Assembly (NCBI RefSeq): GCF_013096535.2
Contig: NZ_CP051265.2
Span: forward strand, 434,001-498,000
Direction: 5' to 3'
Source: Wolbachia endosymbiont of Diaphorina citri
GTDB lineage: Bacteria > Pseudomonadota > Alphaproteobacteria > Rickettsiales > Anaplasmataceae
DNA: 64,000 nucleotides
In this document: piece after piece, positions 8,898 to 18,542 of the stretch
Position numbering within the stretch: the stretch's first letter is position 1
Layout: each line of letters opens with the position of its first letter
Notes under the pieces: generated by a model
What the model saw: the letters and a program-made list of their open reading frames with translations, nothing else
What the model was told of the DNA's origin: nothing
Database searches by the model: none
Program-made: the position numbers and the translations under genes

Positions 8898-10376
8898 ATG
8901 CCTGGATCAGGAAATAAAGATAACGTCACAATGGTTTCTCATACAACGGTGAGTGAAAATAGTGCAGCAACTCCACCAGCACCAACTCCCAGAACAAGTA
9001 CTCCAAAACAAGATGGCAAAAACACAGATCCATTTGAAGAAGCTGCCTCAAATAAGCCATCATCTATTCTACCAGCTAATCAAGCTTCACAACTTGATGA
9101 AATAGTACCTACTCTTCCACCAAGAAATTCAGATTCACAACTTAATATACCACAAAGCCCAAATAGATTAGAAGAATCTTCTTATGCAGAGTTGAATTTA
9201 CCTACTTCAAACGGATCAGCTGACAGTAGACCAGAAGAACCTGCTTATGCAGTTATAAATAAAAGTAAAAAAACTCCAGAAGATAGTTCTAAAACTGATA
9301 ATGAAACAAATAGTCAACATCCAACTCTAAGCAGATCACCTTCTCAAGAAACAGTATTTGATCAACCATGGAATAGGGATGAAAGTGAAAAAAATCTTCT
9401 TGAAAAGTTCAGTCAGCATAGCGATACACCTTCAACTTCTCCGCCATCATACACGAGCAGAAGTAGTTCTCAAGAATCTTCGCCTACAAACAGCAAATCT
9501 AAACTGCAAAAAAACAGATTCTGGCCCAAAGCGCAGTACGCCATGCAGCAGAAAGGCGTTGTAATTTTTGGTGCAGCCGCTATCGTGCTTAGCACATCTA
9601 CAGCTTTAGTATATTTACAAGATAAAGCAAAATTTATTACGTTCTTTACAAACAGTCCGCTCTATACCGTCGTACCGATTATTGCAGTTGCTTCACTGTT
9701 TGCAATTAGCCCAATGCTGCTTGGAATAAAACAGTTTGTAAATACCAAAGAATATCAAACTCAAGAAAAAAATGCAGATGAAGTTTTAGATAATGTTTTG
9801 ATGAACCAGCCAGAAGGTAAAGTTATAAAGTCTGTAAGGCTGGAATATAGCAATGGCACTCATTCAAATTTTGTCCTTAATGCTTGGAAATCTAAAAAAG
9901 GCTTCGTCAATATTGACGAAAAAGTAATTAGTAAAACTAACAAAATGGAGTCTTTAATTAATAATAGGCCACTATTTACTACATTATTAACTGCCGTAGT
10001 TGCTGCAAATATATCGCTCCCTTTATTGCTGTATATGGAAGGTGGTGTTAATAATATACAAAAATTTTACCAGAATCCTTTGATCAATAACATAAGATTA
10101 TTACCACTTACAGGCTTAGTTATAGTTGCATTATTAGCTGTGTGTGTTGGCGTGCATTACTATAGAAAAACAAATTGCACTAATCTTGTATATTCTGAAG
10201 AAACGATTGATCCTAAAAATGTTAATGGGAAATTCATTGAGGAAATAAAACGAGAAAGAACAAATGTTCTTGGAGAAAATCATAGTAAAGACGCTAAACG
10301 CAGCAGTTTAACGCTTGAGCAGGTTGTAGTTCAATCTCACAATTATAAGGATGCTATCTATAGTATAGGTGGATGA
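8898..10376 (+). CDS. four-helix membrane protein with a disordered N-terminal domain carrying tyrosine and SH3-ligand-like motifs
   Basis: Unrecognised 492-residue protein, preceded by GGAGCG. Residues 1-200 are Pro/Ser/Thr/Asn-rich and look disordered. In this part are PTLPPR (71-76), which fits the PxxPxR class II SH3 ligand, EESSYAELNL (Tyr96), which fits SxYxxL, and EEPAYAVINK (Tyr117), close to the EPxYA motifs of host-phosphorylated bacterial effectors. Four hydrophobic helices follow near 220-240, 256-277, 360-380 and 400-421, with a soluble segment of about 80 residues between pairs. The tail (421-492) is charged. There is no cleavable signal. The motifs are visible; that they face a host and are used is inference. 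Confidence 0.8.
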   Translation: MPGSGNKDNVTMVSHTTVSENSAATPPAPTPRTSTPKQDGKNTDPFEEAASNKPSSILPANQASQLDEIVPTLPPRNSDSQLNIPQSPNRLEESSYAELNLPTSNGSADSRPEEPAYAVINKSKKTPEDSSKTDNETNSQHPTLSRSPSQETVFDQPWNRDESEKNLLEKFSQHSDTPSTSPPSYTSRSSSQESSPTNSKSKLQKNRFWPKAQYAMQQKGVVIFGAAAIVLSTSTALVYLQDKAKFITFFTNSPLYTVVPIIAVASLFAISPMLLGIKQFVNTKEYQTQEKNADEVLDNVLMNQPEGKVIKSVRLEYSNGTHSNFVLNAWKSKKGFVNIDEKVISKTNKMESLINNRPLFTTLLTAVVAANISLPLLLYMEGGVNNIQKFYQNPLINNIRLLPLTGLVIVALLAVCVGVHYYRKTNCTNLVYSEETIDPKNVNGKFIEEIKRERTNVLGENHSKDAKRSSLTLEQVVVQSHNYKDAIYSIGG

Positions 10377-10465
10377 AATAAATCTCCTACAATGTCCATT
10401 GATTGGAATTTTTATACTTGCTAAGGCCTCGCTATTTGAGTACTTTAAGCTAAAGGGGTTTGTTT

Positions 10466-11482
10466 ATGAAAAAAGTTTTAGTATTTATACCTTTAGTAGC
10501 AGCTATATTGATAGTCGTTAATTTTTTATATAAAAATAGCGGAACTGATGATTCACAAGTGGTAAACGTTTATTCATCACGTAAAGAAGAATTAGTACAT
10601 AGTTTGTTTGATGATTTTACAAAAACCACTGGCATCAAGGTACGTTATATCATTGACGATTATTCCCAATTGCTTTCACGCATGGAAAATGGTGGTGAAG
10701 CTGATTTGTTTTTAACTGCAGATGCAGTGAATTTGATTTTAGCCAAAAAAAGAGGGCTCTTATCTCAAGTGGATTCAGAGACTCTAAAAAATGCCATACC
10801 TGCAAAATTTAGAGATAATGAAGATTATTGGTTTGGTCTCACAAAAAGAGCTAGAATATTGGTTTACAATAAAGAATCAGTAGATCCTAAGGAATTAAGT
10901 ACCTATGAAGATTTAGCGAATGAAAAATGGAAAGGGAAAATATTAGTACGCTCTTCCACAAGTCCATATAACCGATCATTGATCGCTTTTATGATTGCAA
11001 AAAATGGTTTTGAAAAAACAAAAGAATGGGTGAGTGGAATTGTAAGCAACATGGCAAGAAAACCAAGCGGTGGTGATACAGATCAAATTTATGCTGTAGC
11101 CGCTGGTGAAGGCAATGTTGCAATAGTAAACAGCTACTACTTTGCAAGAATCCTTTCATCAGAAAATAAAAAGAATATCACAGAAAAGTTAGGAGCTTTC
11201 TTTCCGAGTGATGGTGTAATGGTGAATATTAGTGGTGCAGCAGTAACAAAAAACGCAAAACACAGAGAAAATGCCATAGCTTTATTGGAGTTTTTTGTAA
11301 GCAAACAGGCTCAAGAGCTATATGCTAAAAAAAATCAAGAATATCCTATTGTTGAAGGTATTGAAACTTCTGATGTGTTAAAATCTTGGGGAAATTACCT
11401 ACAAAGTACTCTGCCTATAAGTGAGCTTGAGAAGCATCTCTTTGAGGCTGTTATGATAGCAGATGAATGTAAGTGGAAATAA
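10466..11482 (+). CDS. iron(III) ABC transporter substrate-binding protein
   Basis: A 338-residue periplasmic ferric-ion binder of the FbpA/AfuA type. The N-terminus KKVLVFIPLVAAILIVVNF is a signal peptide or anchor. The mature part begins VVNVYSSRKEEL, typical for the family, and has ADLFLTADA, VRSSTSPYNRSL and NSYYFARI, which holds the usual iron-binding tyrosines. I chose ATG at 10466 because AAGGGG sits seven bases upstream; the in-frame TTG at 10460 would overlap it. No permease or ATPase gene is adjacent, so the transporter partners must be elsewhere. A long inverted repeat follows the stop. Confidence 0.92.
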   Translation: MKKVLVFIPLVAAILIVVNFLYKNSGTDDSQVVNVYSSRKEELVHSLFDDFTKTTGIKVRYIIDDYSQLLSRMENGGEADLFLTADAVNLILAKKRGLLSQVDSETLKNAIPAKFRDNEDYWFGLTKRARILVYNKESVDPKELSTYEDLANEKWKGKILVRSSTSPYNRSLIAFMIAKNGFEKTKEWVSGIVSNMARKPSGGDTDQIYAVAAGEGNVAIVNSYYFARILSSENKKNITEKLGAFFPSDGVMVNISGAAVTKNAKHRENAIALLEFFVSKQAQELYAKKNQEYPIVEGIETSDVLKSWGNYLQSTLPISELEKHLFEAVMIADECKWK

Positions 11483-11490
11483 AATTTTAT

Positions 11491-11549
11491 AGCTTCCTTC
11501 TACTTTACTTTAGAGTTGTGTAATTGAAATTAAGAAAGTAGAATAAGCT
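11491..11549 (+). repeat. inverted repeat between iron-binding protein gene and pyrB
   Basis: AGCTTCCTTCTACTTT (11491-11506) pairs with AAAGTAGAATAAGCT (11535-11549), with one bulge and a 28-base loop. CAAAAAAGGAG, which includes the pyrB ribosome-binding site, follows it. It could shape the pyrB leader or mark a transcript end; the lack of a T-run argues against a standard terminator. Confidence 0.4.
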
Positions 11550-11562
11550 CAAAAAAGGAGCT

Positions 11563-12450
11563 ATGGACAAGAGAAGGAATTTATTAAATATCTCAGACCT
11601 CACAATCGGTGATGTAGAAAATATAACTAAATTAGCCAATCAATACCTTGAAGAAAAAGTTGAAAATAGTCATGTTCTGAAAAATAAAATAGTCATAAAC
11701 CTATTCTTTGAAGATTCAACACGTACGCTCGCATCTTTTGAAATAGCAGCAAAAAGCCTTGGAGCAAATGTTATAACTTTACCAATAAAATCTTCTTCTA
11801 TTAACAAAGGGGAAGATCTAAAAGATATGATAAAAACACTAAATGCAATGAATCCTGACTATATGATAATCAGGCATAAAAGTAGTGGTATTATTAATAC
11901 ATTGGCAAAGCATGTCAACTGCTCGCTAATCAACGCAGGCGATGGAAGCAGTGAACATCCAACTCAAGCTCTTGCAGATTATCTTGTAATTATCAATCAT
12001 AAAAAGCAAATAAAAAACCTCAAAATTGTTATATGTGGAGATATCTTGCACAGTAGAGTTGCAAGATCAAATATAAGATTGCTGAAAATGTTTGGAGCAA
12101 AAATAAGCTTAGTTGCACCACCAGCTTTGATGTGTAAACATTTTTCTGAAGTAGATTCACTTCACTACTCACTAACTGAAGGTATAAAGGATGCTGACGT
12201 AATTATGCTTTTAAGATTGCAAAAAGAGCGCATGAATAATAATTATTCAGAAAAAGAATATTTTCACTTGTATGGACTTGATGCACAAAAACTATCGCAC
12301 GCAAAACCCGATGCAATTGTTATGCACCCAGGACCAATAAATAGAGGTATCGAAACTAGCAATGATATAGCAGATTGTGTTATTTTACAGCAAGTAAAGT
12401 TTGGATTAGCAACGCGTAAGGCAGTACTGCACTATTTAATAAATGTTTAA
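11563..12450 (+). CDS. pyrB: aspartate carbamoyltransferase, catalytic chain
   Basis: A 295-residue enzyme that joins carbamoyl phosphate and aspartate in pyrimidine synthesis. The carbamoyl phosphate loop is seen as FEDSTRTLASFEIA, followed by the KGEDLKD loop, the GDGSSEHPTQALAD site, GDILHSRVARSN and the HPGPINRG C-terminal motif. Length matches the catalytic chain. No regulatory chain gene is nearby, as is usual for alphaproteobacteria. A clear AAAAAAGGAGCT site precedes the ATG. Wolbachia-like bacteria keep de novo pyrimidine synthesis, so presence here is expected. Confidence 0.97.
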   Translation: MDKRRNLLNISDLTIGDVENITKLANQYLEEKVENSHVLKNKIVINLFFEDSTRTLASFEIAAKSLGANVITLPIKSSSINKGEDLKDMIKTLNAMNPDYMIIRHKSSGIINTLAKHVNCSLINAGDGSSEHPTQALADYLVIINHKKQIKNLKIVICGDILHSRVARSNIRLLKMFGAKISLVAPPALMCKHFSEVDSLHYSLTEGIKDADVIMLLRLQKERMNNNYSEKEYFHLYGLDAQKLSHAKPDAIVMHPGPINRGIETSNDIADCVILQQVKFGLATRKAVLHYLINV

Positions 12451-12835
12451 ATTAATGTTTAAGGAATTTTAGACATAATGATCCTCCTATAAAGAAAAGA
12501 TTTAGAAAAATATAACACACCTTATGACAGAAATTAAGCACACGTATATGCACTGAAGTAGACTGTGCTATATTTTTTTATTGAGAAATTAATTGAAAAG
12601 TCTGCAGACTTGAATAAGGTGAATTTCGAGCTCTAAAATACCCTCACTTTTACTGATAAAAATCAAATTACAAAATGTGTCAAGTAATTTTTTGCATTTT
12701 TCACTTTATGCCACAACTATGAACATTTTGTTTTCTATAAAATTAACTAGCAAGTATAAATCAAACCCTAAGGCATTTTTTATTATAGATTAATCATTTG
12801 ATTATAGTATCATTTTAATTAAGCCTATATTTGCA
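12451..12835. other. intergenic stretch, no gene seen
   Basis: This stretch is AT-rich with no convincing coding frame. It holds a perfect 14-base palindrome AAGTCTGCAGACTT at 12598-12611, too small and isolated to assign. The region presumably carries the promoter of the exported ankyrin/pentapeptide pair that follows. Confidence 0.5.
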
Positions 12836-13816
12836 ATGTTTATGAAATATAAAGCATTCTTCATATTATTAATTGTTATATCTAACCTGCTTGCTGCAGA
12901 ACAGCCTGAAGAAAATAAAAATGAAAGCAGTATAAATCAAGAAGACGTATCGAAAAGCAACACTGATGCTGAAAAAACTTCTCCGCTTCTGAGCGAACTC
13001 AAAGAAAGCACAGACCCAACAAATGTAATCAATGAAGAAGTACCTTCAAGTAATCAAACAAACCTACAGTCTGAAGAGGAGACTAATATAAAAGATACCA
13101 AAGCTCTAACAAGTCCTTTATCAGAAGAAAAAAAAGAAGAACCTGAAGAGAAGAAAATCAGTCACAATAATCAAACAAACCTACAGCCTGAAGAGGAGAT
13201 TAGCAAAAAAGACACCGAACTTTCAACAAGCCAATTAACAGAGAAAAAGAAAGAAGAACAGCCTGACAATATAACACCTGTGAACAAAGAAAATGAAGAA
13301 AGCGAAAAATGGACAAAGCTAAACAAAGAAATAAAAAAACATAAAAGCAAGTCTATATATAAAAGACAATATGATAGCCTAAACGAGCACCTTCCTAAAA
13401 CTATATCTACTGATGATTACAGTAAGCAATTTTTTTACTGCATCAAGAAGGGCAACTTAATTTGTCTAAGAGGAGTAATAAATAAGCTAGAAAAAATTGG
13501 ATTAACAATTCAAGAAATACTAAGATTTAGAAATAAATTGGGTGATACTCCTCTAATTTATGCAGTGAAACAAGGTGAAATAGACACAGTTCGCTTTCTC
13601 TTATTACAAGGTGCTGATCCTAGAGTAGTTGATAATAATTTTAAGTCCCCTATTGAAATAGCAATCGAAAGGAATCAGATCAACATAATAAACGCAATTG
13701 CCGAAATGATGCCATACCTTTTAGAGGATAAAGAAATAAACAATCAAGAAAACTCAGAGATGTATAACTTTGCTATAAAAACAAAAGAAAACACGTGTGA
13801 TGCAAAAGATAATTAG
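12836..13816 (+). CDS. exported protein with acidic linker and C-terminal ankyrin repeats
   Basis: Unnamed 326-residue protein. It begins with a clear signal peptide (KYKAFFILLIVISNLLAAEQ, cleavage likely after LAA). Residues 22-165 are Glu/Lys/Asn/Ser-rich low complexity, with two copies of a segment containing NNQTNLQ(P/S)EEE, evidence of internal duplication. Residues 195-290 hold about two to three ankyrin repeats (GDTPLIYAVKQGEIDTVRFL then GADPRVV and SPIEIAIERN). Two ATGs, at 12836 and 12842, are possible starts. Its last 17 bases overlap the start of the next gene, so the two are probably translated together. Export by Sec followed by periplasmic or surface location is inferred. Confidence 0.85.
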   Translation: MFMKYKAFFILLIVISNLLAAEQPEENKNESSINQEDVSKSNTDAEKTSPLLSELKESTDPTNVINEEVPSSNQTNLQSEEETNIKDTKALTSPLSEEKKEEPEEKKISHNNQTNLQPEEEISKKDTELSTSQLTEKKKEEQPDNITPVNKENEESEKWTKLNKEIKKHKSKSIYKRQYDSLNEHLPKTISTDDYSKQFFYCIKKGNLICLRGVINKLEKIGLTIQEILRFRNKLGDTPLIYAVKQGEIDTVRFLLLQGADPRVVDNNFKSPIEIAIERNQINIINAIAEMMPYLLEDKEINNQENSEMYNFAIKTKENTCDAKDN

Positions 13817-15566
13817 ACTTTTGATATTAATTTTAGTTGGTCATTTATGCTATGGAGATGATGCAATCAATGATTTTTTAAGCGCTCTGCACGATATAAA
13901 ATACGTATCTTACAATACAAAAGATTTTGCTAAGTTTTTAGTACAGTGCAGCAAAGCAGGGGTTCCACAAGATTTTAAGAAAGGTTTTGGCCCTAATTTA
14001 AATGGGGCTAATTTTAGTCAATTATATTTAAATAAATCTATTTTTGACGGAGTGAGTTTGATTGGTGCCGATTTTTCTAACACCGATTTATCAGATGTGT
14101 CTTTTATCGATGTTGATTTACGTGGTGCTAATTTTTCCAATGCTAATTTACATGGCGTTAAAATAAAAGGCACAAATTTAAGTTTTTCAAAATTTGCTTC
14201 TACAAATTTAACAGATATCATATTTGATCAGTCTAATATCAGTTATGCTGATTTTATCAATTCTAATCTCAACAAAGTAAGTATGCGTAATATAATTGGT
14301 TTGCATACCAAGTTTTTGAATGTAAAAATGAATTTCTCCAATTTATCAAACTCAAGTGCCAGCTACATCAATTTTAGTGATAGTGAAATAAACGACACTG
14401 TTATGCAGAAAAATAATTTCGACAACGCAAGTTTCTTTGGAGTGGATGCACATAAGCTCAAGGTACAATTTTCTTCATTAAAAAATGCTAACATATATGG
14501 TGCAGAAATAAAAAAATCGGATTTTACAGGTAGCAATCTTTCGAACGCCTATTTTAATGCTTCTATTATAGTTGATAGTAACTTTGAAAAAGCCAATTTA
14601 AGCAATTCACAAATTTCCTATGTGAAAGGGGATAATTCAAACTTCATTAAATCTATACTAAATGGTTCCAAGATAAAACATGCATATGTTTTCGAATCAG
14701 ACCTTCAGGATGCTGACTTATCTAATATTGATTTTAGTTTTAGTGAATTGTATAAAGTTAACACCTATGATGCTAACATTTGTCACGGAAAGTTTCATAA
14801 TACTAAAGTTGTGAATTCTGACATGAATGGTTCGTTCTTTGACCATTCATTGTTTACCTCTGCAAAAATAGAAGATTCAGATCTTTCCACAACTTCAATT
14901 TATAAGACAAAAATTCAAGACTCTCAAATTTATAATAGTACTCTTTCCCACTATAATATGGATTCGAGTGAGATAGAAAATTCAATATTCTTCAAATTAT
15001 TAGCTGATAATTCGAGCTGGTCTAAGTCAAAAGTCACTAATTCAAACTTTATTGAAAGTGATTTCAAATCCTCCGTGTTTTATGATAATGCCTTTAGAAA
15101 GACTAGTTTTTTTCTTAGCAATTTGAGTAATTCAACAGTGAGTGATGTCTCTTTCCTCTCTTCAAGCATATATAAAAGTTCAATTGCTGATATTCATTTA
15201 ACAGATTGCAAATTTGATAATTCAATTTTGATTGACAATCAGGGACAGAGCAAAATTACAGATCTAGAGAGTGCTATAACTTCAATTAAAGATCTGCAAG
15301 AGAAAATATCGCAGGGCAAAAAATTTGATGTAAATTATTCTTACTTTGAGTTTAAGGATATGAATTTAGAAAATGCTAATTTTTCTAATTCAATATTAAG
15401 TAGAGCAAAGTTTGTAAACGTTAATTTGAATAAGGCAAATCTTGAAAAAGCCGATTTACGTTATACTGTCTTTGATAATTCCTCTCTTATTGATGCCAAT
15501 TTATCAAATTCTAATTTAGAGGGCTCTAGTCTTTTAAACTTTGATTCAAAAAATACAAAGTCTTAA
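13800..15566 (+). CDS. exported pentapeptide-repeat protein
   Basis: A 588-residue protein with a signal peptide (QKIIRLLILILVGHLCYG) and then long runs of five-residue A(D/N)LSN/xFxxS units from about residue 50 to the end, for example ANFSNANLHGV and DLRYTVFDNSSL. Such runs fold into a right-handed four-sided beta helix. A break at about 475-505 (Gln/Lys-rich, ITDLESAITSIKD) separates a main and a short C-terminal helix. The ATG at 13800 overlaps the ankyrin gene end; a GTG at 13797 is the alternative. Some pentapeptide proteins mimic DNA and bind gyrase, but an exported one more likely acts outside the cytoplasm. Partner function is unknown. Confidence 0.9.
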   Translation: MQKIIRLLILILVGHLCYGDDAINDFLSALHDIKYVSYNTKDFAKFLVQCSKAGVPQDFKKGFGPNLNGANFSQLYLNKSIFDGVSLIGADFSNTDLSDVSFIDVDLRGANFSNANLHGVKIKGTNLSFSKFASTNLTDIIFDQSNISYADFINSNLNKVSMRNIIGLHTKFLNVKMNFSNLSNSSASYINFSDSEINDTVMQKNNFDNASFFGVDAHKLKVQFSSLKNANIYGAEIKKSDFTGSNLSNAYFNASIIVDSNFEKANLSNSQISYVKGDNSNFIKSILNGSKIKHAYVFESDLQDADLSNIDFSFSELYKVNTYDANICHGKFHNTKVVNSDMNGSFFDHSLFTSAKIEDSDLSTTSIYKTKIQDSQIYNSTLSHYNMDSSEIENSIFFKLLADNSSWSKSKVTNSNFIESDFKSSVFYDNAFRKTSFFLSNLSNSTVSDVSFLSSSIYKSSIADIHLTDCKFDNSILIDNQGQSKITDLESAITSIKDLQEKISQGKKFDVNYSYFEFKDMNLENANFSNSILSRAKFVNVNLNKANLEKADLRYTVFDNSSLIDANLSNSNLEGSSLLNFDSKNTKS

Positions 15567-15601
15567 AAAAGCTCTATAATGTACTTGTTAAATAAAGAAA
15601 A

Positions 15602-16210
15602 ATGACCGTAAAAAATGAGGGCATACTACTGATTCTATCCTCTCCTTCTGGAGCTGGAAAAACTACTATATCAGAAAAATTACTTGAGCAATCAACTGAT
15701 TTAGTTATGTCTGTTTCTATGACTACACGCAAACCTCGTCCCGGTGAAGTAAACGGAAAAGACTATTTTTTCGTTACTGAAGAAAAGTTTCACGAACTAT
15801 GTAAGGCTGGTCAAATGCTTGAATATGCCAAAGTTTTTGAGAATTTTTACGGTATACCAAAAGATTTTATAGAACAAAACCTGAGCAGTGGAATAAGTGT
15901 TTTACTGAATATAGATTGGCAAGGAGCATTTCATTTGTTTGAAATCTTAAGAGAAAAAGTTGTAAGTGTTTTTATACTACCTCCCTCAATGGAAGAGCTT
16001 AGACTGCGTCTACAAAGGCGTAATAGTGATGATGAAATTGAAATAGAGCGTAGATTAGCCGAAGCGCAAAAAGAGATAAGTAAAAGTAATAAATATGATT
16101 ACGTAATAATTAATGATAATCTTGATAAAAGCGTAGAAGAGATAAAATCAATACTAAATAAAGAAAGGATTAAAAAATTAGAAGAAAAACAAAGCCCGAA
16201 AGATCTATAA
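15602..16210 (+). CDS. gmk: guanylate kinase
   Basis: A 202-residue kinase that converts GMP to GDP. It has the P-loop SSPSGAGKTT at residues 11-20, the GMP-binding TTRKPRPGEVNGKDY segment, and NIDWQGA followed by the RLxxRNSDDEIEIERR lid. The length is normal. It follows the pentapeptide gene by 35 bases and may be read from the same transcript, though the functions are unrelated. Confidence 0.97.
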   Translation: MTVKNEGILLILSSPSGAGKTTISEKLLEQSTDLVMSVSMTTRKPRPGEVNGKDYFFVTEEKFHELCKAGQMLEYAKVFENFYGIPKDFIEQNLSSGISVLLNIDWQGAFHLFEILREKVVSVFILPPSMEELRLRLQRRNSDDEIEIERRLAEAQKEISKSNKYDYVIINDNLDKSVEEIKSILNKERIKKLEEKQSPKDL

Positions 16211-16460
16211 AAATATTTGTTTATCTCTTTTAGCAGCATTCACGCTTCACAGTTTAGCCACATTTATTATTTTTTAAGATAAAATAGTTAAAATAGTAGA
16301 CAAGTGCTAAAGTGGGGATTTAATTATGACAACAGATTTTCTAATAGAAACTAGCTTTCCACCTATATTTCGATAACATCTAGCTCAATTTAAAAGTCCA
16401 ATTCAATAGGTTGTTAGTTGAAGCGCTAACGCCAAATAGCTTTAATATTGAGGTTTTTAT

Positions 16461-18542
16461 ATGGTTATAGATTCAAGTGTATTAGTTAGTAATGCAAATA
16501 AACTAGACAAATGTATAAACAAAAATGAAAAACCAGAGCAAGATAAAAAAGACAAGCAATTGTATAATATTATAGAGAGAAAGGTAAAAAAAGAAAAACA
16601 TAAGCATGAAAAACCAAGAAGTCGAGATGGAACACTCAAGGAATGCAAAAGGTTACTTAAGGAAGGTGCTAGCCCTGAAGTATTGATTAAATTAGAAGCA
16701 TCACTTAGAGAACAGGAAAAATATTACAGGTATTATATCCAGTGCTTCCTTCCAGTGCTAGGTGAAGTAATAGAACGATCGAAAAGAATATCAAATGAAA
16801 CAAAAAACCAAGTAATTTCTGAAATCACTAAAAGTTGTTTGAGTAGGTACAATGAACAAGACAGTGGCTACGGTAGCGATTTTGAAGATGAAATAAACGG
16901 AATATCAGATTCTGATAGCGATTTTAAAGATGAAATAAACGGAATATCGGATTCTGATAATGACGTTCAATTACTAAATGCAATCCAAAATGGAAACAAC
17001 AGGAAATTTAGAAAATATCTAAAAGATTGCACAAATGTCAGTGGCATAACAGATGAAAAAGGAAATAATATTTTACACCTTATTGCATCGCTCAAAAAGA
17101 AACAAAAATGCAAATTTCTAGGTACCCTAATAAAAACGATCACGAAAGAAGATCTAGCACAACTTGTTGATAGTGAAAATCAAGAAGGAAAGACTCCTTT
17201 TCAGGTAGCACTAATTAACAAGATAATAAAAGGGAAACATAATTCTCAGACAATCCAAGATAACGATAACACACTTAAGTTTCTTACAAAATTGCTAGAA
17301 TATGGAGCCAGCTCTGACAATTTAGGATTATCTACAAAAGAATTACAATACTTAAAAGAAGAGCAAAAGACATACTATTGTGATTTCTTAGAAAAATTAG
17401 CAAAGTCAGTAAAGACACCTGAATTAAAATCAGAGATAAGAACAAAAACTAAAGAAATTATACCACATACCATAAATACTCCAGATAGTAATGACAATTA
17501 TCAACTACATTTAGCAATTAAAGATAAAAATGAAAAATCTTTTAAGGAATTATTGCAAAAAGGAGCAGATATTAATCTTAAGGATGCAAATGGCAACAAT
17601 GCTTTACACCATATTGCCTTGCTGAGAGGAAAGCAAAAAGTTACATACTTGAAATTAATATTAGCCTTAGTAAAAGAAAGAAAAATATCTGAAGATAAAT
17701 TAGATGAAGCTATAAAAGCAGCTAACAGGCAAGGCAATACACCTCTAGAATTAGCACTAAAGAAAAAAGCAGAAAAAAAAAGTATCGAATACCTATCGCA
17801 AGAAACAATTTTTGATTTAGCAACTAATTATGATAATACAACAAAGTTTTGTTCAGCATTATTACAAAACGGTGCTAACCCTGATTCTTTATGGTTAGAA
17901 GATCCAGAATTCCATACTAAAAAGTACTATTTAACTTTACGAGATCTAAAAGATTGTTCAAGTACTCCACAGAAAGCACAGGAAAAAGCTAAAGAACTAA
18001 AAGAGAAGCTTGAGGAAAAATACCACTGTGGAACTGCTTCGAAAAAATGTCAATCAGGCATTAAAAAGCTAGGTTCTGGTGTAAAAAAAGGAGCATCTGC
18101 TGTATGGAAATGCATTGATCCGGGCAGGAGAGCTAGTGTATTGTTAGCAATCACAGTAGCAACTACTATTATTACAATGGTAACACTTTCTTGCTTCCAA
18201 GGACAAATTGCAATTGGAGCAGCCTTACCCATCATAGCTATAACAGGGGTAGTCTGTCTGATATTCACTTTGGGACTTAGCGGCATTAGAAAGTCTGTTA
18301 AGGAATTAACTACCGATAAGCAAAGCCGTAAAGATGATCACCTAGCTGCAAAACAACCTGAAAATATTACTGAACAACAAAATTTAGCTAACAACTCAGC
18401 AGAGCAAGAAGTACAAAGATCGTCAAATCAATCGGAGCATACAGAAAGCCCAGCTACTAAAATGAACGATATATCAATATCACGTCAATTTACAAATAAA
18501 CTATATGAGTTGATTAATAAACCCTCTTCTCTGGCGCTATGA
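16461..18542 (+). CDS. large ankyrin-repeat protein with two C-terminal membrane helices
   Basis: A 693-residue protein, ATG after TTGAGGTTTTTAT. Residues 1-55 are highly basic (Lys-rich). Residues 139-166 carry two exact-length copies of an acidic 14-residue unit [14 protein letters not shown]. Ankyrin repeats follow in two blocks, near 170-260 ([21 protein letters not shown]) and 345-465 ([35 protein letters not shown]). Two hydrophobic helices lie at about 558-577 and 583-605, then a Gln/Asn/Ser-rich tail. There is no signal peptide. Its last 29 bases overlap the 3' end of convergent sdhA. It looks like a membrane-anchored candidate effector; partner and target are unknown. Confidence 0.88.
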   Translation: MVIDSSVLVSNANKLDKCINKNEKPEQDKKDKQLYNIIERKVKKEKHKHEKPRSRDGTLKECKRLLKEGASPEVLIKLEASLREQEKYYRYYIQCFLPVLGEVIERSKRISNETKNQVISEITKSCLSRYNEQDSGYGSDFEDEINGISDSDSDFKDEINGISDSDNDVQLLNAIQNGNNRKFRKYLKDCTNVSGITDEKGNNILHLIASLKKKQKCKFLGTLIKTITKEDLAQLVDSENQEGKTPFQVALINKIIKGKHNSQTIQDNDNTLKFLTKLLEYGASSDNLGLSTKELQYLKEEQKTYYCDFLEKLAKSVKTPELKSEIRTKTKEIIPHTINTPDSNDNYQLHLAIKDKNEKSFKELLQKGADINLKDANGNNALHHIALLRGKQKVTYLKLILALVKERKISEDKLDEAIKAANRQGNTPLELALKKKAEKKSIEYLSQETIFDLATNYDNTTKFCSALLQNGANPDSLWLEDPEFHTKKYYLTLRDLKDCSSTPQKAQEKAKELKEKLEEKYHCGTASKKCQSGIKKLGSGVKKGASAVWKCIDPGRRASVLLAITVATTIITMVTLSCFQGQIAIGAALPIIAITGVVCLIFTLGLSGIRKSVKELTTDKQSRKDDHLAAKQPENITEQQNLANNSAEQEVQRSSNQSEHTESPATKMNDISISRQFTNKLYELINKPSSLAL
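16875..16958 (+). repeat. 42-base tandem duplication inside the ankyrin gene
   Basis: Two adjacent 42-base copies (16875-16916 and 16917-16958) differ at only two positions and keep the reading frame. Each encodes an acidic [14 protein letters not shown] unit. Near-identity of the DNA points to a recent in-frame duplication. Confidence 0.9.

Noticed and set aside
12598..12611. Perfect palindrome AAGTCTGCAGACTT
   Set aside because: It is single, short, and has no partner repeat or known operator match; kept only as a note in the intergenic entry.
16326..16374. Short frame of 16 codons before the large ankyrin gene
   Set aside because: Too short, no recognisable content, and common by chance in this AT-rich DNA.
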